39,738 nt of DNA from a virus: positions 1 through 39,738 of IMG/VR virus record IMGVR_UViG_3300047277_000115; one strand, written 5' to 3'. How positions within the stretch are numbered: position 1 is the first letter of the stretch; every line of letters starts with the position of its first letter. Below, in pieces: positions 24,043 to 33,122 of the stretch. Below the pieces are notes generated by a model that saw nothing but the letters and a program-made list of their open reading frames with translations, had not been told where the DNA came from and did no database searches. Made by a program: the position numbers and the translations under genes.

Positions 24043-24864
24043 AATTGTACCTTTAGGTAGTTGGGTGGATTTTATATTACTTTCTTCATTCCCAATAAAG
24101 GAATCTTGTTGCTCGGACTTAACCGATAGTGTAGGTGTTAATGGATTAGCTCCGAACAATACACATGAATTTTCTCTAATATCTACTTTAGGTATTAGAT
24201 AGAAGTATCCACGTTTATCTACAATGTCTTTATTAATAACTTTAGGGTAGTTAGCATCCCAGATAGCTTTCTCAACTTTATCTTGTTCATTTGAAGAGTT
24301 AATAGCTAATTTAAGTTCTGAGTAGCTCATACCAATACTATGTTGATTGATCTTACCATTACTATAGAACTTAAATACATCTTCATTATAGTCTTTACGT
24401 ACAGTAGACTGCATAATAAGTGCTGTAGTAGTTCCAGACTGGTCGAGACCTAGTTCTTTAAGAGATAGTACTTTTGTATATACTTTAGTAACATCACCTA
24501 CATGAGCTGTAGAACTCTGTCTATGGTCTGCTATATGTGGAATACTTGTACCACGAGTAGCTATACTTTCATCATAAGCTTTATCAGTGATAACATCCAT
24601 CTGAGAATCACAAAACCATGCTGTGTTACATACTATAGTGACATCAAGTGAGTTAGGATCACCTAGTGGGTCAGAAGGAGGGGTTTCTCCAGCATCTTTA
24701 GAACTTTCAGAACTTTCAGTTTTAACTTCTCTAGGTGTTACTACTACAGTAGATACTAAAGAGTCAGAAAACTTTAACCCTTCCTTTTTAGTCTGAAGTA
24801 GGATTTTTTTATTAGTTCTTAGATAGGTAAAGAGTTCTTCACCATGTAAATTATCTAAATTCAT
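23653..24864 (-). CDS. Prohead protease-scaffold fusion, 403 aa
   Basis: I start at ATG 24862-24864 (MNLDNLHGEELF), which has ribosome site AAAGGTA, instead of the longer frame from 24909. Residues about 75-250 form a HK97-type prohead protease domain with His114 (IADHRQSS) and Ser176 in INQHSIGMS. The C-terminal third (from residue about 275) is a helical, acidic scaffold-like region that is also made separately from an internal start. The protease should process scaffold and possibly portal during head maturation. The protease type is the HK97 (U35/S78) style, unlike the S49-type gpC of lambda, so the head module is mosaic. Confidence 0.85.
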   Translation of the reverse strand: MNLDNLHGEELFTYLRTNKKILLQTKKEGLKFSDSLVSTVVVTPREVKTESSESSKDAGETPPSDPLGDPNSLDVTIVCNTAWFCDSQMDVITDKAYDESIATRGTSIPHIADHRQSSTAHVGDVTKVYTKVLSLKELGLDQSGTTTALIMQSTVRKDYNEDVFKFYSNGKINQHSIGMSYSELKLAINSSNEQDKVEKAIWDANYPKVINKDIVDKRGYFYLIPKVDIRENSCVLFGANPLTPTLSVKSEQQDSFIGNEESNIKSTQLPKGTIMTLEEAQGKIIALTEELGKAKSEITLSIATARIAEKQRCLDIIKAQKAFGSDIKLQEAATSFIDKDANIETVLMSFEVIKGALQDSTHVDTTEALGSLDKPNATKSFADTLDKALDLVGKDINPFAGIK

Positions 24865-24956
24865 AACTATACCTTTGTTAATTGTTACGTGATTATCGCA
24901 TAAACACAATATAAAGTCAAATATATATATTATGTTTATGCAATTTATTTACTATA

Positions 24957-26432
24957 CTATGTACCTGTACTGTTACTATTAGCTTGATTATTATTAGCCT
25001 GAGACATACTAGATGAAACTGTACCAGTGTTTAGAAAGATACCATAGGCTTCTAATTTCTTAATCTCTTCACGATCAGCTATTATTTCTTCAGGAGATAG
25101 ATTACGTTCTGCTAGTACATTAGTGTATGTATCCATACCATTTTGTAAGGCAAGTAAGTCTGCTTGATTATCTTTTAAATCATCCATACCTCTCCAACGT
25201 GGTAGTTGAAAATAAGGCACAGCACTAGAACATTTAGAATTATAAACAACTGCAAGTGATTTAAATGCATCTGCTATAGGTTTTTCTCGCAAAGGTATAA
25301 ATATAAAGTTATGTAGATACTCTAGGCGATTACGTGACTGTATAGCCATACCTATAAGAGAACTATAGTTAAGTCCAGCAGTATCACCTGTAAGTTGATG
25401 ATATAAAGCATCTGCTACTGAAGCTACCTTACGTAATTCTGTTTCTATAAGTGTTCCAAAGTTAGCACCTATATCTGTGCCTTGAAACATCTTAGCTGTC
25501 TCACCTTTATTTAGATATAATACCTGTGATTCCTCTGCATTGGTCTTTAAGTGTAATTTAGGACTTTCAGGAGTACCTGTATCTTCTACTTTACCTATAG
25601 GTAGTAAACTAATAGCTCCTGCTGTTTGTTCTATCAAAACTGCTACACTCTGTGCGGCTTTCTGTTTACTCACTGTAGCCGTGATAAGATCATCTAGTTC
25701 ATAAAGTGTTAGTAAAACAGGGGCTAGTAGAGGAATACCTAACCATTGTCCAGCCTCATCTCGTATAAAAGTATGTATGATTTCCTCAGCAGGTACAGTT
25801 ATACGACCTAAAGGTTGATTAGATAGTAAAGTTGTCTCAAGCATACTCTTACGAAAATGATATTTAGTAGGTACTGAGTTAATAAAGGTCATACCATAAC
25901 GTACAGTTTCATTAGGATTATAATCTTCATTAGCTATAGAGTTATAAGTATTAGTATACATCACATCATGAAGGATTGATGGTATTAGCTGTAGTTTTAA
26001 TGGTATTATATTAGAATTACCATCACGTGTTATAAGTAGTCTGATATAGCTTGCACCTGTCTGGAATATAGAGGCGTTAGATATACCTTGTAAAGTTTTC
26101 ATATCACCATGACCATCAAACGATGGGTTAGCAGAGAATTCATCCCAATAGGTTTGCATTAACCTATGTGCTTTACCATTAGGGTATTTCCATACTACTT
26201 TAATATGCCCTGCGTTAGTAATCCAGTTAGTTAATGCTCGTTTACCATAACCATTGTTTCTACATATGTTACGTGAACGATTCTGAAGAAAACGTAGTTC
26301 TTTACCTGCTAGTACATCTGCTTCACCATCGAATAGATGTTTTATACCTGTTTTATAGTTTACAGCCGCTCCTTCAAATGCAGTAGGAAGTTTATTTATA
26401 TTAGACCAGATTGTCTCTGTCTCCGAAGCCAT
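24957..26432 (-). CDS. B: Portal protein, lambda gpB family, 491 aa
   Basis: The segment LRFLQNRSRNICRNNGYGKRALTNWITNAGH near the N-terminus is the conserved family signature. Later come EIIHTFIRDEAGQWLGIPLLAPVLLTLYELDD and DALYHQLTGDTAGLNYSSL, the latter matching the typical G-D-x-S-x-x-N-Y-S-S box of lambda-type portals. It forms the dodecameric ring through which DNA passes. Lambda gpB is 533 aa. It starts just before the gpW stop, in lambda gene order W-B-C. Confidence 0.93.
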   Translation of the reverse strand: MASETETIWSNINKLPTAFEGAAVNYKTGIKHLFDGEADVLAGKELRFLQNRSRNICRNNGYGKRALTNWITNAGHIKVVWKYPNGKAHRLMQTYWDEFSANPSFDGHGDMKTLQGISNASIFQTGASYIRLLITRDGNSNIIPLKLQLIPSILHDVMYTNTYNSIANEDYNPNETVRYGMTFINSVPTKYHFRKSMLETTLLSNQPLGRITVPAEEIIHTFIRDEAGQWLGIPLLAPVLLTLYELDDLITATVSKQKAAQSVAVLIEQTAGAISLLPIGKVEDTGTPESPKLHLKTNAEESQVLYLNKGETAKMFQGTDIGANFGTLIETELRKVASVADALYHQLTGDTAGLNYSSLIGMAIQSRNRLEYLHNFIFIPLREKPIADAFKSLAVVYNSKCSSAVPYFQLPRWRGMDDLKDNQADLLALQNGMDTYTNVLAERNLSPEEIIADREEIKKLEAYGIFLNTGTVSSSMSQANNNQANSNSTGT

Positions 26433-26433
26433 A

Positions 26434-26715
26434 TTATAAATCTCCTTTACATACTACAAGTGGGATACAAGCATTTTGTCTAAATAATGGTCTTATATTA
26501 GGCGTTAATGAATTGATTGTATCAAGAAGTTCTCTACGGTAACTTTTTAAATCTATAAGATTTACATCACCATAGCGGAATAGTCGTTGAAAGTTACCTG
26601 AACCTACACGAAGTTCTACTAAAGACTTACCTTGTATAAGAGTCTCTATAGCTATATTTACTTGTGTAAGTTGTCTTTGTGCTTCATCTAGTGAAATTCC
26701 AGCCATGCTAGTCAT
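26434..26715 (-). CDS. W: Head completion protein gpW-like, 93 aa
   Basis: The protein has the gpW/gp25-type connector pattern: an N-terminal helix with DEAQRQLTQVNIAIETLIQG, then the beta hairpin VELRVGSGNFQRLFRYGDVNLIDL and a second helix YRRELLDTINSL. Lambda gpW is 68 aa and stabilises packaged DNA below the portal. The C-terminus here is longer and contains two cysteines. The start at 26715 has an AAGGAA ribosome site. It directly precedes the portal gene. Confidence 0.85.
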   Translation of the reverse strand: MTSMAGISLDEAQRQLTQVNIAIETLIQGKSLVELRVGSGNFQRLFRYGDVNLIDLKSYRRELLDTINSLTPNIRPLFRQNACIPLVVCKGDL

Positions 26716-26739
26716 ATAAGTTCCTTAGTGTTATGTTAA

Positions 26740-27579
26740 TTATATAGCGCAACCACAACCACCTACATCAAATCTATCAGAGTCAGCTAAATCTTTTTCA
26801 AGATACTCTTCTCTGTAAGTTTTCATAGTTAGGTAATGTACTTTACCATCTATAGTTTTCTTTAAGAAGGGTAGTGTATTAACTTCTTTAGCTAATACCT
26901 GTTCCATATCTTCATGTTCTTTGTACCTTTCTGGTAGTTTTTCATATAGGTTTTTAAAATGTCCTAGACCAGCTTTAACACAGAAACCACCACAGTTATT
27001 GTGACCAAAACCTAAAGTATATAACCTAGGTCTAGCTATACCGAATTTTTCACTAAAGTCTTTAGGTACTATTTTACCCTCTTCAACAAGTGTACTACGG
27101 TATATCCAAGGATTCATATAAGATTGAACTCTTGTAAGTCGATGATGTTCTGAAAAGTCTATACCAAGATGTACTTCTGCGTTAAGATATGTTACATCTT
27201 TAAAACGTATATCTTCTCCATGTATATTTTTAATACCTAAAGATTCTTTAACTATGTAACCATAGTTTTTACCTATCCATCCATTAAGAAGGTCTCTTTT
27301 TAATATGCTAGAACATATATCTACCCTAGAGTTACCTACAAATCTACTATCCCTAAATAATTCCCACGGTGTTCTACCATCAGCTAAAGTAACTAACTCA
27401 CATCCTAGAAAGCCCACTACTTCATCTTTAAATCTATATAAATCCTCATCTTCCATCATAGTATCAGCAAAAAGTAGTAGTACATTCTCTTTACCATACT
27501 TTTCACAACAGCTTTTAGCTTCTGCAAAACTACCCATACCACCTGAAAAACTTACTATATGTTTAATTGCCTCAGTCAT
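26740..27579 (-). CDS. PP-loop ATPase / PAPS reductase-like (adenine nucleotide alpha hydrolase fold), 279 aa
   Basis: The N-terminus has a PP-loop, SFSGGMGSFAEAK (residues 10-22), then LLFADTMMEDEDLYRF, LADGRTPWELFRD and SRVDICSSILKR. Further on come GFGHNNCGGFCVKAGLGHF with Cys196 and Cys200, and a C-terminal GGCGC (Cys275, Cys277). This matches an uncharacterised PP-loop family related to CysH and DndC that occurs in phages and mobile elements. Such enzymes adenylate a substrate and often move sulfur or nitrogen to it. The substrate is unknown. Its start overlaps the terminase stop by 8 bases, so it is expressed within the packaging module, between large terminase and gpW. Confidence 0.85.
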   Translation of the reverse strand: MTEAIKHIVSFSGGMGSFAEAKSCCEKYGKENVLLLFADTMMEDEDLYRFKDEVVGFLGCELVTLADGRTPWELFRDSRFVGNSRVDICSSILKRDLLNGWIGKNYGYIVKESLGIKNIHGEDIRFKDVTYLNAEVHLGIDFSEHHRLTRVQSYMNPWIYRSTLVEEGKIVPKDFSEKFGIARPRLYTLGFGHNNCGGFCVKAGLGHFKNLYEKLPERYKEHEDMEQVLAKEVNTLPFLKKTIDGKVHYLTMKTYREEYLEKDLADSDRFDVGGCGCAI

Positions 27580-29656
27580 AAAAATACTTCTCTTGTGCCG
27601 ACCAATAGTCGTTAGTTAGTCCACGTATACCTACAGCGTATGAAGCATGTAAGGCGTTCTTTTCAGCATCTATAGCTTCTTTTCGTTTACCTGATATAAG
27701 TTTAAAAACACTTTTCGAGTAACTAGAGTTAATATCAATAATCTTTCTACATGATGTCATTTGTTCCTCATACTGACCATAACTTTGTTCATTATGAAAG
27801 TACATATTACTTCTGGCATCTTTATTCTTGTTAAGCATCACTCTGCGTAGTATTTCTTCATGCGCTCTATGTGCGCCTATATAGTATAATGGAACACCCA
27901 TCTTCTCAGCAAGTGACTTTCTTAAATTATTATCAGTAAGGTTTATATCATTACTACTAGGTTCACGATAGATTTCATCTGTACTAAAGCGTAAGTCTCT
28001 AGTACCTTTAGTAGCAAATATAAATCTACCCTTATCACGTAGTTTATCTGCCGCCGCTATAACAAACTTATATACAAGTTCTGTATTATCCCCAGAATCT
28101 ATAGATATAGCAGATATCTGCATAGACTTACCTGAAGCATGAGCTATGCTACCTGTTACTACACTATCCATAAGCTCTTTCCATATACCAGTAAACTCTC
28201 CTTTATCATCTAACTCTTGTACAGTTACATCACCAAAGATTTCTCTCCACGACACTAACCAAGAGTTATTATTCCTACCCCATGCACGAATAACGATAGC
28301 AAATCTATTATCTTGTACATCTATACCACATGTAAGTACTAGACCTTCCATAGGACATATACCTTCAGCATAATTCTTACGTAAAGTCTTCATCTCTTCA
28401 GCTTCTAAGGCTGTTATACCTGATACATAAGGCAGACCAAGAGAGTTATTATACCAATCTTTAGCTAGTGTCTCATCACCTTTTTCTAAAGCTATTTCAG
28501 CTAGTATCTTCTTAACTGCTAATGCTTTAGCATCTGAAGTAGCTTCAAAACATGCTAATATCTCAGGATGTTGAAAGCTATATACTAAAGATGTCTTATT
28601 ATTACGTAAGCTTCGTTTGAGATTGATCTTATCTATAGTAGGTTCAATAAGTTTATACTCTTCTATAGTAATAACTTCTCTTTCTTCTTTTCTAGGATGC
28701 CAACCGTATGAAAAATCCCCACAATCATCTATGAACCCAAAGTCTAACCCTTTGTTTATATTAACAGTTTTCTGTTCAAATGTCCATTCTTCTTTACAAG
28801 CTATACAAACAAATATAGCACTATCAGGGTCATGTTTGCCATAAGTCTCGTCTATAGCACGATCAGGGAATTCACTATATACTATAAATGTTTCCATAGT
28901 CCAACCAGAAAGTTCTACTAATGTCTCACAGTGATGACAATGTGCTTTATATATAAGTTGAAACCCTCTGTTGTATAGCTTCTCCATATTACATATATCT
29001 TTAAACGTAGGTGTAGAGAAACCAAGTACCTTCTTTCTACCTATAGTGAAAGATTTTTGTCTGCCTATAACTAATCCTAATGGGTCACCTTGTTTAGCTA
29101 CATCAGATTTAACCTGAGCAAACTCTTCTAGGATACAAAATGGTATGGGTGATGATAGTACAGATTGTATAGAACCTAGAGTTTTCAATGCTACACTACC
29201 ACCTGGGAATGTAAAATAGTCATGACTAGGTTTAGTGATACCGATATTAAGCTTATCCTTAAGTACCTTAGTACTGTTAAAGAAAGGTTGAAAACGCTTA
29301 CGAGAAAACTCTTTAAGTAGAGATACTCCGGGGAAGAATACTATAGTATGACATGGATCAAGGTCTTGCTTTCTACCTATGATATTATTCTCTAACTCAC
29401 TAGCACCTATCTGAGATGATTTCATCATACCTACTATATGTATAAACCAATTATCTGATACATGATAGATATATTTAAACGCAGGTGTACGAGAACAGTT
29501 AAACTTTCCACGTATAGCTGACTCATCTGATGCTAAAGTTCTTTCAGATTCAGTCCATTCTATTGTAGATAACCTACTAGCTCTTCTAAATAGTTTAAGT
29601 AAGTTTCCGAACAACACTCTTTCGGATATATTACTATAAGTTTTAATTATTTCCAT
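27572..29656 (-). CDS. A: Terminase large subunit, lambda gpA family, 694 aa
   Basis: Family landmarks are in order: the deviant Walker A MMKSSQIGASE (residues 77-87), Walker B CILEEFA (174-180), coupling motif GFSTPTFKD (212-220), two CxxC pairs forming a likely zinc ribbon (Cys240/243 and Cys284/287), and the nuclease motif CGIDVQDNRFAIVIRAWG with Asp446. The enzyme pumps DNA into the prohead and cuts concatemers. The gpA family is mostly associated with cos-type packaging, but I cannot locate a cos site. Length 694 is near lambda gpA (641). Confidence 0.95.
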   Translation of the reverse strand: MEIIKTYSNISERVLFGNLLKLFRRASRLSTIEWTESERTLASDESAIRGKFNCSRTPAFKYIYHVSDNWFIHIVGMMKSSQIGASELENNIIGRKQDLDPCHTIVFFPGVSLLKEFSRKRFQPFFNSTKVLKDKLNIGITKPSHDYFTFPGGSVALKTLGSIQSVLSSPIPFCILEEFAQVKSDVAKQGDPLGLVIGRQKSFTIGRKKVLGFSTPTFKDICNMEKLYNRGFQLIYKAHCHHCETLVELSGWTMETFIVYSEFPDRAIDETYGKHDPDSAIFVCIACKEEWTFEQKTVNINKGLDFGFIDDCGDFSYGWHPRKEEREVITIEEYKLIEPTIDKINLKRSLRNNKTSLVYSFQHPEILACFEATSDAKALAVKKILAEIALEKGDETLAKDWYNNSLGLPYVSGITALEAEEMKTLRKNYAEGICPMEGLVLTCGIDVQDNRFAIVIRAWGRNNNSWLVSWREIFGDVTVQELDDKGEFTGIWKELMDSVVTGSIAHASGKSMQISAISIDSGDNTELVYKFVIAAADKLRDKGRFIFATKGTRDLRFSTDEIYREPSSNDINLTDNNLRKSLAEKMGVPLYYIGAHRAHEEILRRVMLNKNKDARSNMYFHNEQSYGQYEEQMTSCRKIIDINSSYSKSVFKLISGKRKEAIDAEKNALHASYAVGIRGLTNDYWSAQEKYFYD

Positions 29657-30302
29657 CTACTATCTCCTGTAGACTTATATCTAACATAGCTTGTACATAC
29701 TCTGCCCTATCTATCTTAGCTTCTTCTATCATACGTATACCAAGATTATATAAGTTATCCATACCCTCATCTATCGTATCTTGAGATTCTGGAAAATCAA
29801 TAGCAATTCCAAGCAATAAGTCTCGTATTTGATATATAAAAGGTTGTATAAGTTCTAATTTATCTGTAAAGTTGACATATTCTTCGTTCTTTATAGCTAT
29901 CTTTTGCCATAGTTCTACTTCTCTAGCATGTTCTGTTCGTACAGATTGTTCTAACTTAGCCGCCATTAGAGGATGCATTGTATCTTCTAACCCTTCAGAA
30001 TCGCTAAAGTTAAACTTACGTGAGGAACTCTTTTTAGCTTCCTTAGCCTTAGCCTCTTCCTGAGCTTTAAATAGTTTAACTTCCTCATTCTTTAGTAATG
30101 AAGTTACTAGATGGTCAATACATTCTATATAAGTAAATGAACTTGCCCTTATATCGGGTAATCTACCCATAGTCCCCCATTGGTATACTAAAGAAACATT
30201 ACGGTTAAGCAAACTGGCTAATATGGCTGGCGATACTTTATCTCTTGGATTTATAAAGATAACATTAGTATCAACCTTAGTTTCGGGAGTTATATTTTCC
30301 AT
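29643..30302 (-). CDS. Terminase small subunit, 219 aa
   Basis: This is the first gene of the leftward late operon, overlapping the large terminase start by 14 bases. Residues about 20-60 (VSPAILASLLNRNVSLVYQW then GRLPDIRASSFTYIECIDHL) form a Nu1-like winged helix-turn-helix for DNA recognition. A charged linker (KAQEEAKAKEAKKSSSRKFN) and a C-terminal helical region for assembly with the large subunit follow. Lambda Nu1 is 181 aa. It should bind the packaging site, which is usually close to or inside this gene. Confidence 0.82.
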   Translation of the reverse strand: MENITPETKVDTNVIFINPRDKVSPAILASLLNRNVSLVYQWGTMGRLPDIRASSFTYIECIDHLVTSLLKNEEVKLFKAQEEAKAKEAKKSSSRKFNFSDSEGLEDTMHPLMAAKLEQSVRTEHAREVELWQKIAIKNEEYVNFTDKLELIQPFIYQIRDLLLGIAIDFPESQDTIDEGMDNLYNLGIRMIEEAKIDRAEYVQAMLDISLQEIVDGNN

Positions 30303-30387
30303 AAGTAGTTGATTTATTAGGGTTTATGAATAGGTTTAGTTAAAATCCTAGTTGATTTATATATTAAAACGTGTTACTATATTAATG

Positions 30388-30416
30388 ATTATAACATTTA
30401 TCCTAACTAGAGGCAA
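30388..30416 (-). promoter_or_regulatory. Putative promoter of the leftward late operon
   Basis: On the minus strand a perfect TATAAT lies at 30388-30393, with a weak TTGCCT -35 (30411-30416) 17 bases upstream. It would start transcription toward the terminase genes. The divergent region 30303-30415 must also hold a rightward promoter for the fiber operon, but no clear pair of boxes is visible there. Confidence 0.45.
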
Positions 30417-30619
30417 TGACTATGGATGAACTACATGCTAAAGATATACGTATAACAGTAATAGATGACTCTGAAAGTATAACATTAGAAGAGTTACAAG
30501 AGATTAAAAAGTTAGTATCTTTATCTAAAGCTACTAAAATTATTGCAGGAATTGCTTTTGGTATTGTAGGGTTATTAGGCTTACCTACAGTACTTTCTTG
30601 GGTTTCTAAACAACTTTAA
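30416..30619 (+). CDS. Small membrane protein at the head of the fiber operon, 67 aa
   Basis: The ATG at 30416 has a purine-rich leader (CTAGAGGCA). A second in-frame ATG is two codons later. The N-terminal half is acidic and helical (DDSESITLEELQEIKKLVSL) and is followed by a single membrane segment, residues about 43-62 (IAGIAFGIVGLLGLPTVLSW). Similar tiny coiled-coil-plus-TM proteins accompany fiber or lysis genes in many phages. It could be a second holin-like protein or a membrane adaptor; the sequence does not decide. Confidence 0.65.
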   Translation: MTMDELHAKDIRITVIDDSESITLEELQEIKKLVSLSKATKIIAGIAFGIVGLLGLPTVLSWVSKQL

Positions 30620-30639
30620 CTATCTTTAAGGATACTATA

Positions 30640-31068
30640 ATGGCTTCTACCAATTTTACCAATCTTACACGTGCTTTAGTTCAAGGTAACTTAAACTTTG
30701 GGTCTAATACTTTTAAAGTATTACTTGTATCAGCCGCTCCTACAGAAGCTCAATTAGATACTTGGGCTAATAGATCAGATATCACTACTGAAATCACTGG
30801 TACTGGATATACTGCTGGCGGTTTAGCACAAGGATTTACATTAGATGCTATTGATACAGCTAATAATCGTCAAAGTATCACATGGTCTAATATTATCAAT
30901 GGCTGGACAGGTGCTACCTTTAGTGCTTTCGGTGCAATTATTTATAAGAACTCAGGTACTTCTAGTACTGATACACTTTTACATTATATTGACTTTAGTG
31001 CTTTAGTAGCTTGTACTAATGGTACGTTCAGTATCTCATACTCTACACCTTTATATATTAACCGATAG
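30640..31068 (+). CDS. Putative virion structural / fiber-associated protein, 142 aa
   Basis: The protein is beta-rich and starts MASTNFTNLTRALVQGNLNF followed by FKVLLVSAAPTEAQL, with EITGTGYTAGG and a central SITWSNIINGW. This matches a widespread small family of phage virion proteins with the order F-K-V-x-L-x-x-x-A-P, G-x-G-Y-T-A-G-G, then a W in a Ser/Thr-rich context. Such proteins decorate the virion or attach fibers. Its stop is eight bases before the large fiber gene, with which it is probably co-expressed. Confidence 0.75.
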   Translation: MASTNFTNLTRALVQGNLNFGSNTFKVLLVSAAPTEAQLDTWANRSDITTEITGTGYTAGGLAQGFTLDAIDTANNRQSITWSNIINGWTGATFSAFGAIIYKNSGTSSTDTLLHYIDFSALVACTNGTFSISYSTPLYINR

Positions 31069-31076
31069 GTATTAAT

Positions 31077-33122
31077 ATGTCTTTAATAACAGCAGATAGG
31101 GTTAAGGAGACTACTACAGTTGTAGGTACAGGTACTATTACCTTGCTTGGAGCATCTACTGGTTTTCAATCTTTTGCGGCTATAGGTAATGGTAATACTT
31201 GTTACTATGCTATTGCTTCCGTAGATGGTACTTATTGGGAAACAGGTATTGGTACATATACTCTTAGCGGAACTACCTTAGCTAGAACTACAGTATTAGC
31301 ATCATCTAACGCAGGAGCATTAGTTAATTTTATTGCAGGTATTAAAGAGGTATTTGTTACATATCCTGCGAGTAAAAGTGTATTTACTGATAGTATTGGT
31401 TGTATTAATACAGTAGGAAGTAGTCCCTATCCTACAATAAGACCGAGTCTTAATTTAGACTTTGCAAACAGTAAACAGTTAGACCCTAGAGTTACTTTTA
31501 GTAGGTTGTCTACAGCAACATATTATGACGGACAGACAACGGCTAAGGCTGAAGAGAATTTACTTAAAGGTTCTAATGATTTTGGTAATAGTACTTATTG
31601 GACACCTACTAATGCATCAACACCAGTAACGGGTATAACTGCTCCAGATGGTACATCAACTGCTTATATTTTTGCTGCTACAGCGGCTAATGCTACGCTA
31701 TATCAAACATTAACTACAGGTGCTTTACCTTATACACTTACCCTTTATATCCAGCGTGTAACAGGAACAGGTACAGTTAATTTAACGCTAGATGGTACTA
31801 CGCTAACACCGCAAACTACAACGGCTTCATGGGTTAGGTATTCTTTACCTAATGTAACACCTACAGCGGCATCTCATACTATTGGTTTACAGCTTGCGGT
31901 ATCGGGTGATGTGGTAAATATATGGGGCGCACAGCTAGAACAACGCTCCTCAGCTACAGCTTATACACCTACAACTACAGCACCGATAACTAACTACATA
32001 CCACAGTTAATGACTGCACCTGCTGGTATAGCTAGGTTTGACCATGAACCCTTGACGGGTAAGAGTTTGGGGTTGTTGATTGAGGAGGGGAGGAGTAATT
32101 TACTGACTAATTCATTAGGGTATTCAACTCCTACCAACACAACTAAGATTTCAAACTGTGTAATTGCTCTAGATGGTTCGCAAACAGCTTCGTTATACGT
32201 TACAGATACCAATTTGTCTGGTCATTTTGTTGCGTCATATGCATCGGTATCATCAGGTGTTGCTAATACTTCTTTTACATATTCGACCTATATAAGCAAT
32301 AAAGGTATTACAGCCTGTCAGATATGGCTTTATGCTAATAGCAACACTGGCGACAGAGTAATAGCAAGTTTTGACGTATCATTAGTTGATCCGCGCGTCA
32401 GCATTACATCAACTAATACAGTAACCGTACCAACTGCAAATATTAATTATACAAGCACACCCGTAGGAAATGGTTGGTTTAGATTAACAGTAACAGGGAT
32501 GTTTACTGCTGTACCTATATCTATAGGATTTACACAAACTATAGGCAACACAAGTGGAGCAATAGGTAATAATTATGCAGGGGCTATTCTATGGGGCGCA
32601 CAACTCGAAGCAGGTTCATTCGCTACAAGTTATATACCTACTACCACAGCCGCAGTAACTAGATCAGCAGATCAAGCTAGTATGACGGGGGTGAACTTTA
32701 GTAGTTGGTATAATCAGGCGCAGGGGAGTTTTTACTTAGATTTTGAAGTAGCTAGACAAGCGGTAGGTGCTGAATTTCTATTATATTGTGCTAATAACAT
32801 TAGACTTTTATATATTGGTGGTAGTAGTACTAATTTAGTTATGTATGACGGGGTAACTCCTTATTATGCTACAAGTGTACAAAATAATTTATCTTATGGT
32901 GCTGGGGTATTTCACAAAACTATGTCAGCGTATACTACAACAACAAACACACTAGTTACTGATTCTAGTAGTCCATTTACAGCCTCTTTTATATCTGCCT
33001 CTCAAGCAACAGGTATTTATATAAATAGTGTATCTGGTGGTTATTTTAACGGTCACATCCGCAAACTCTCCTACTACCCCAAAGCCCTTTCTACTACTGA
33101 ACTACAGGCATTGACCTCATGA
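31077..33122 (+). CDS. Tail fiber / receptor-binding protein with duplicated jelly-roll domains, 681 aa
   Basis: The N-terminal domain (residues 1-100, TLLGASTGFQSFAAIGNGNT and YYAIASVDGTYWETGIGTY) is a common fiber attachment module. Then comes LDFANSKQLDPRVTFSRLST, two similar beta-sandwich domains each ending in WGAQLE (near residues 282 and 508), separated by the conserved TGKSLGLLIEEGRSNLL, and a C-terminal lectin-like domain starting SMTGVNFSSWYNQAQGSFYL. The repeated domains look like carbohydrate-binding jelly rolls. The conserved connecting segments use a different base composition from the flanking domains, a sign of module exchange. The stop overlaps the next start as ATGA. Confidence 0.82.
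   Translation: MSLITADRVKETTTVVGTGTITLLGASTGFQSFAAIGNGNTCYYAIASVDGTYWETGIGTYTLSGTTLARTTVLASSNAGALVNFIAGIKEVFVTYPASKSVFTDSIGCINTVGSSPYPTIRPSLNLDFANSKQLDPRVTFSRLSTATYYDGQTTAKAEENLLKGSNDFGNSTYWTPTNASTPVTGITAPDGTSTAYIFAATAANATLYQTLTTGALPYTLTLYIQRVTGTGTVNLTLDGTTLTPQTTTASWVRYSLPNVTPTAASHTIGLQLAVSGDVVNIWGAQLEQRSSATAYTPTTTAPITNYIPQLMTAPAGIARFDHEPLTGKSLGLLIEEGRSNLLTNSLGYSTPTNTTKISNCVIALDGSQTASLYVTDTNLSGHFVASYASVSSGVANTSFTYSTYISNKGITACQIWLYANSNTGDRVIASFDVSLVDPRVSITSTNTVTVPTANINYTSTPVGNGWFRLTVTGMFTAVPISIGFTQTIGNTSGAIGNNYAGAILWGAQLEAGSFATSYIPTTTAAVTRSADQASMTGVNFSSWYNQAQGSFYLDFEVARQAVGAEFLLYCANNIRLLYIGGSSTNLVMYDGVTPYYATSVQNNLSYGAGVFHKTMSAYTTTTNTLVTDSSSPFTASFISASQATGIYINSVSGGYFNGHIRKLSYYPKALSTTELQALTS

Noticed and set aside
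30303-30415. cos site in the divergent region next to the small terminase gene
   Set aside because: Expected location for a lambda-type packaging site, but no GC-rich dyad or repeat set supports it.
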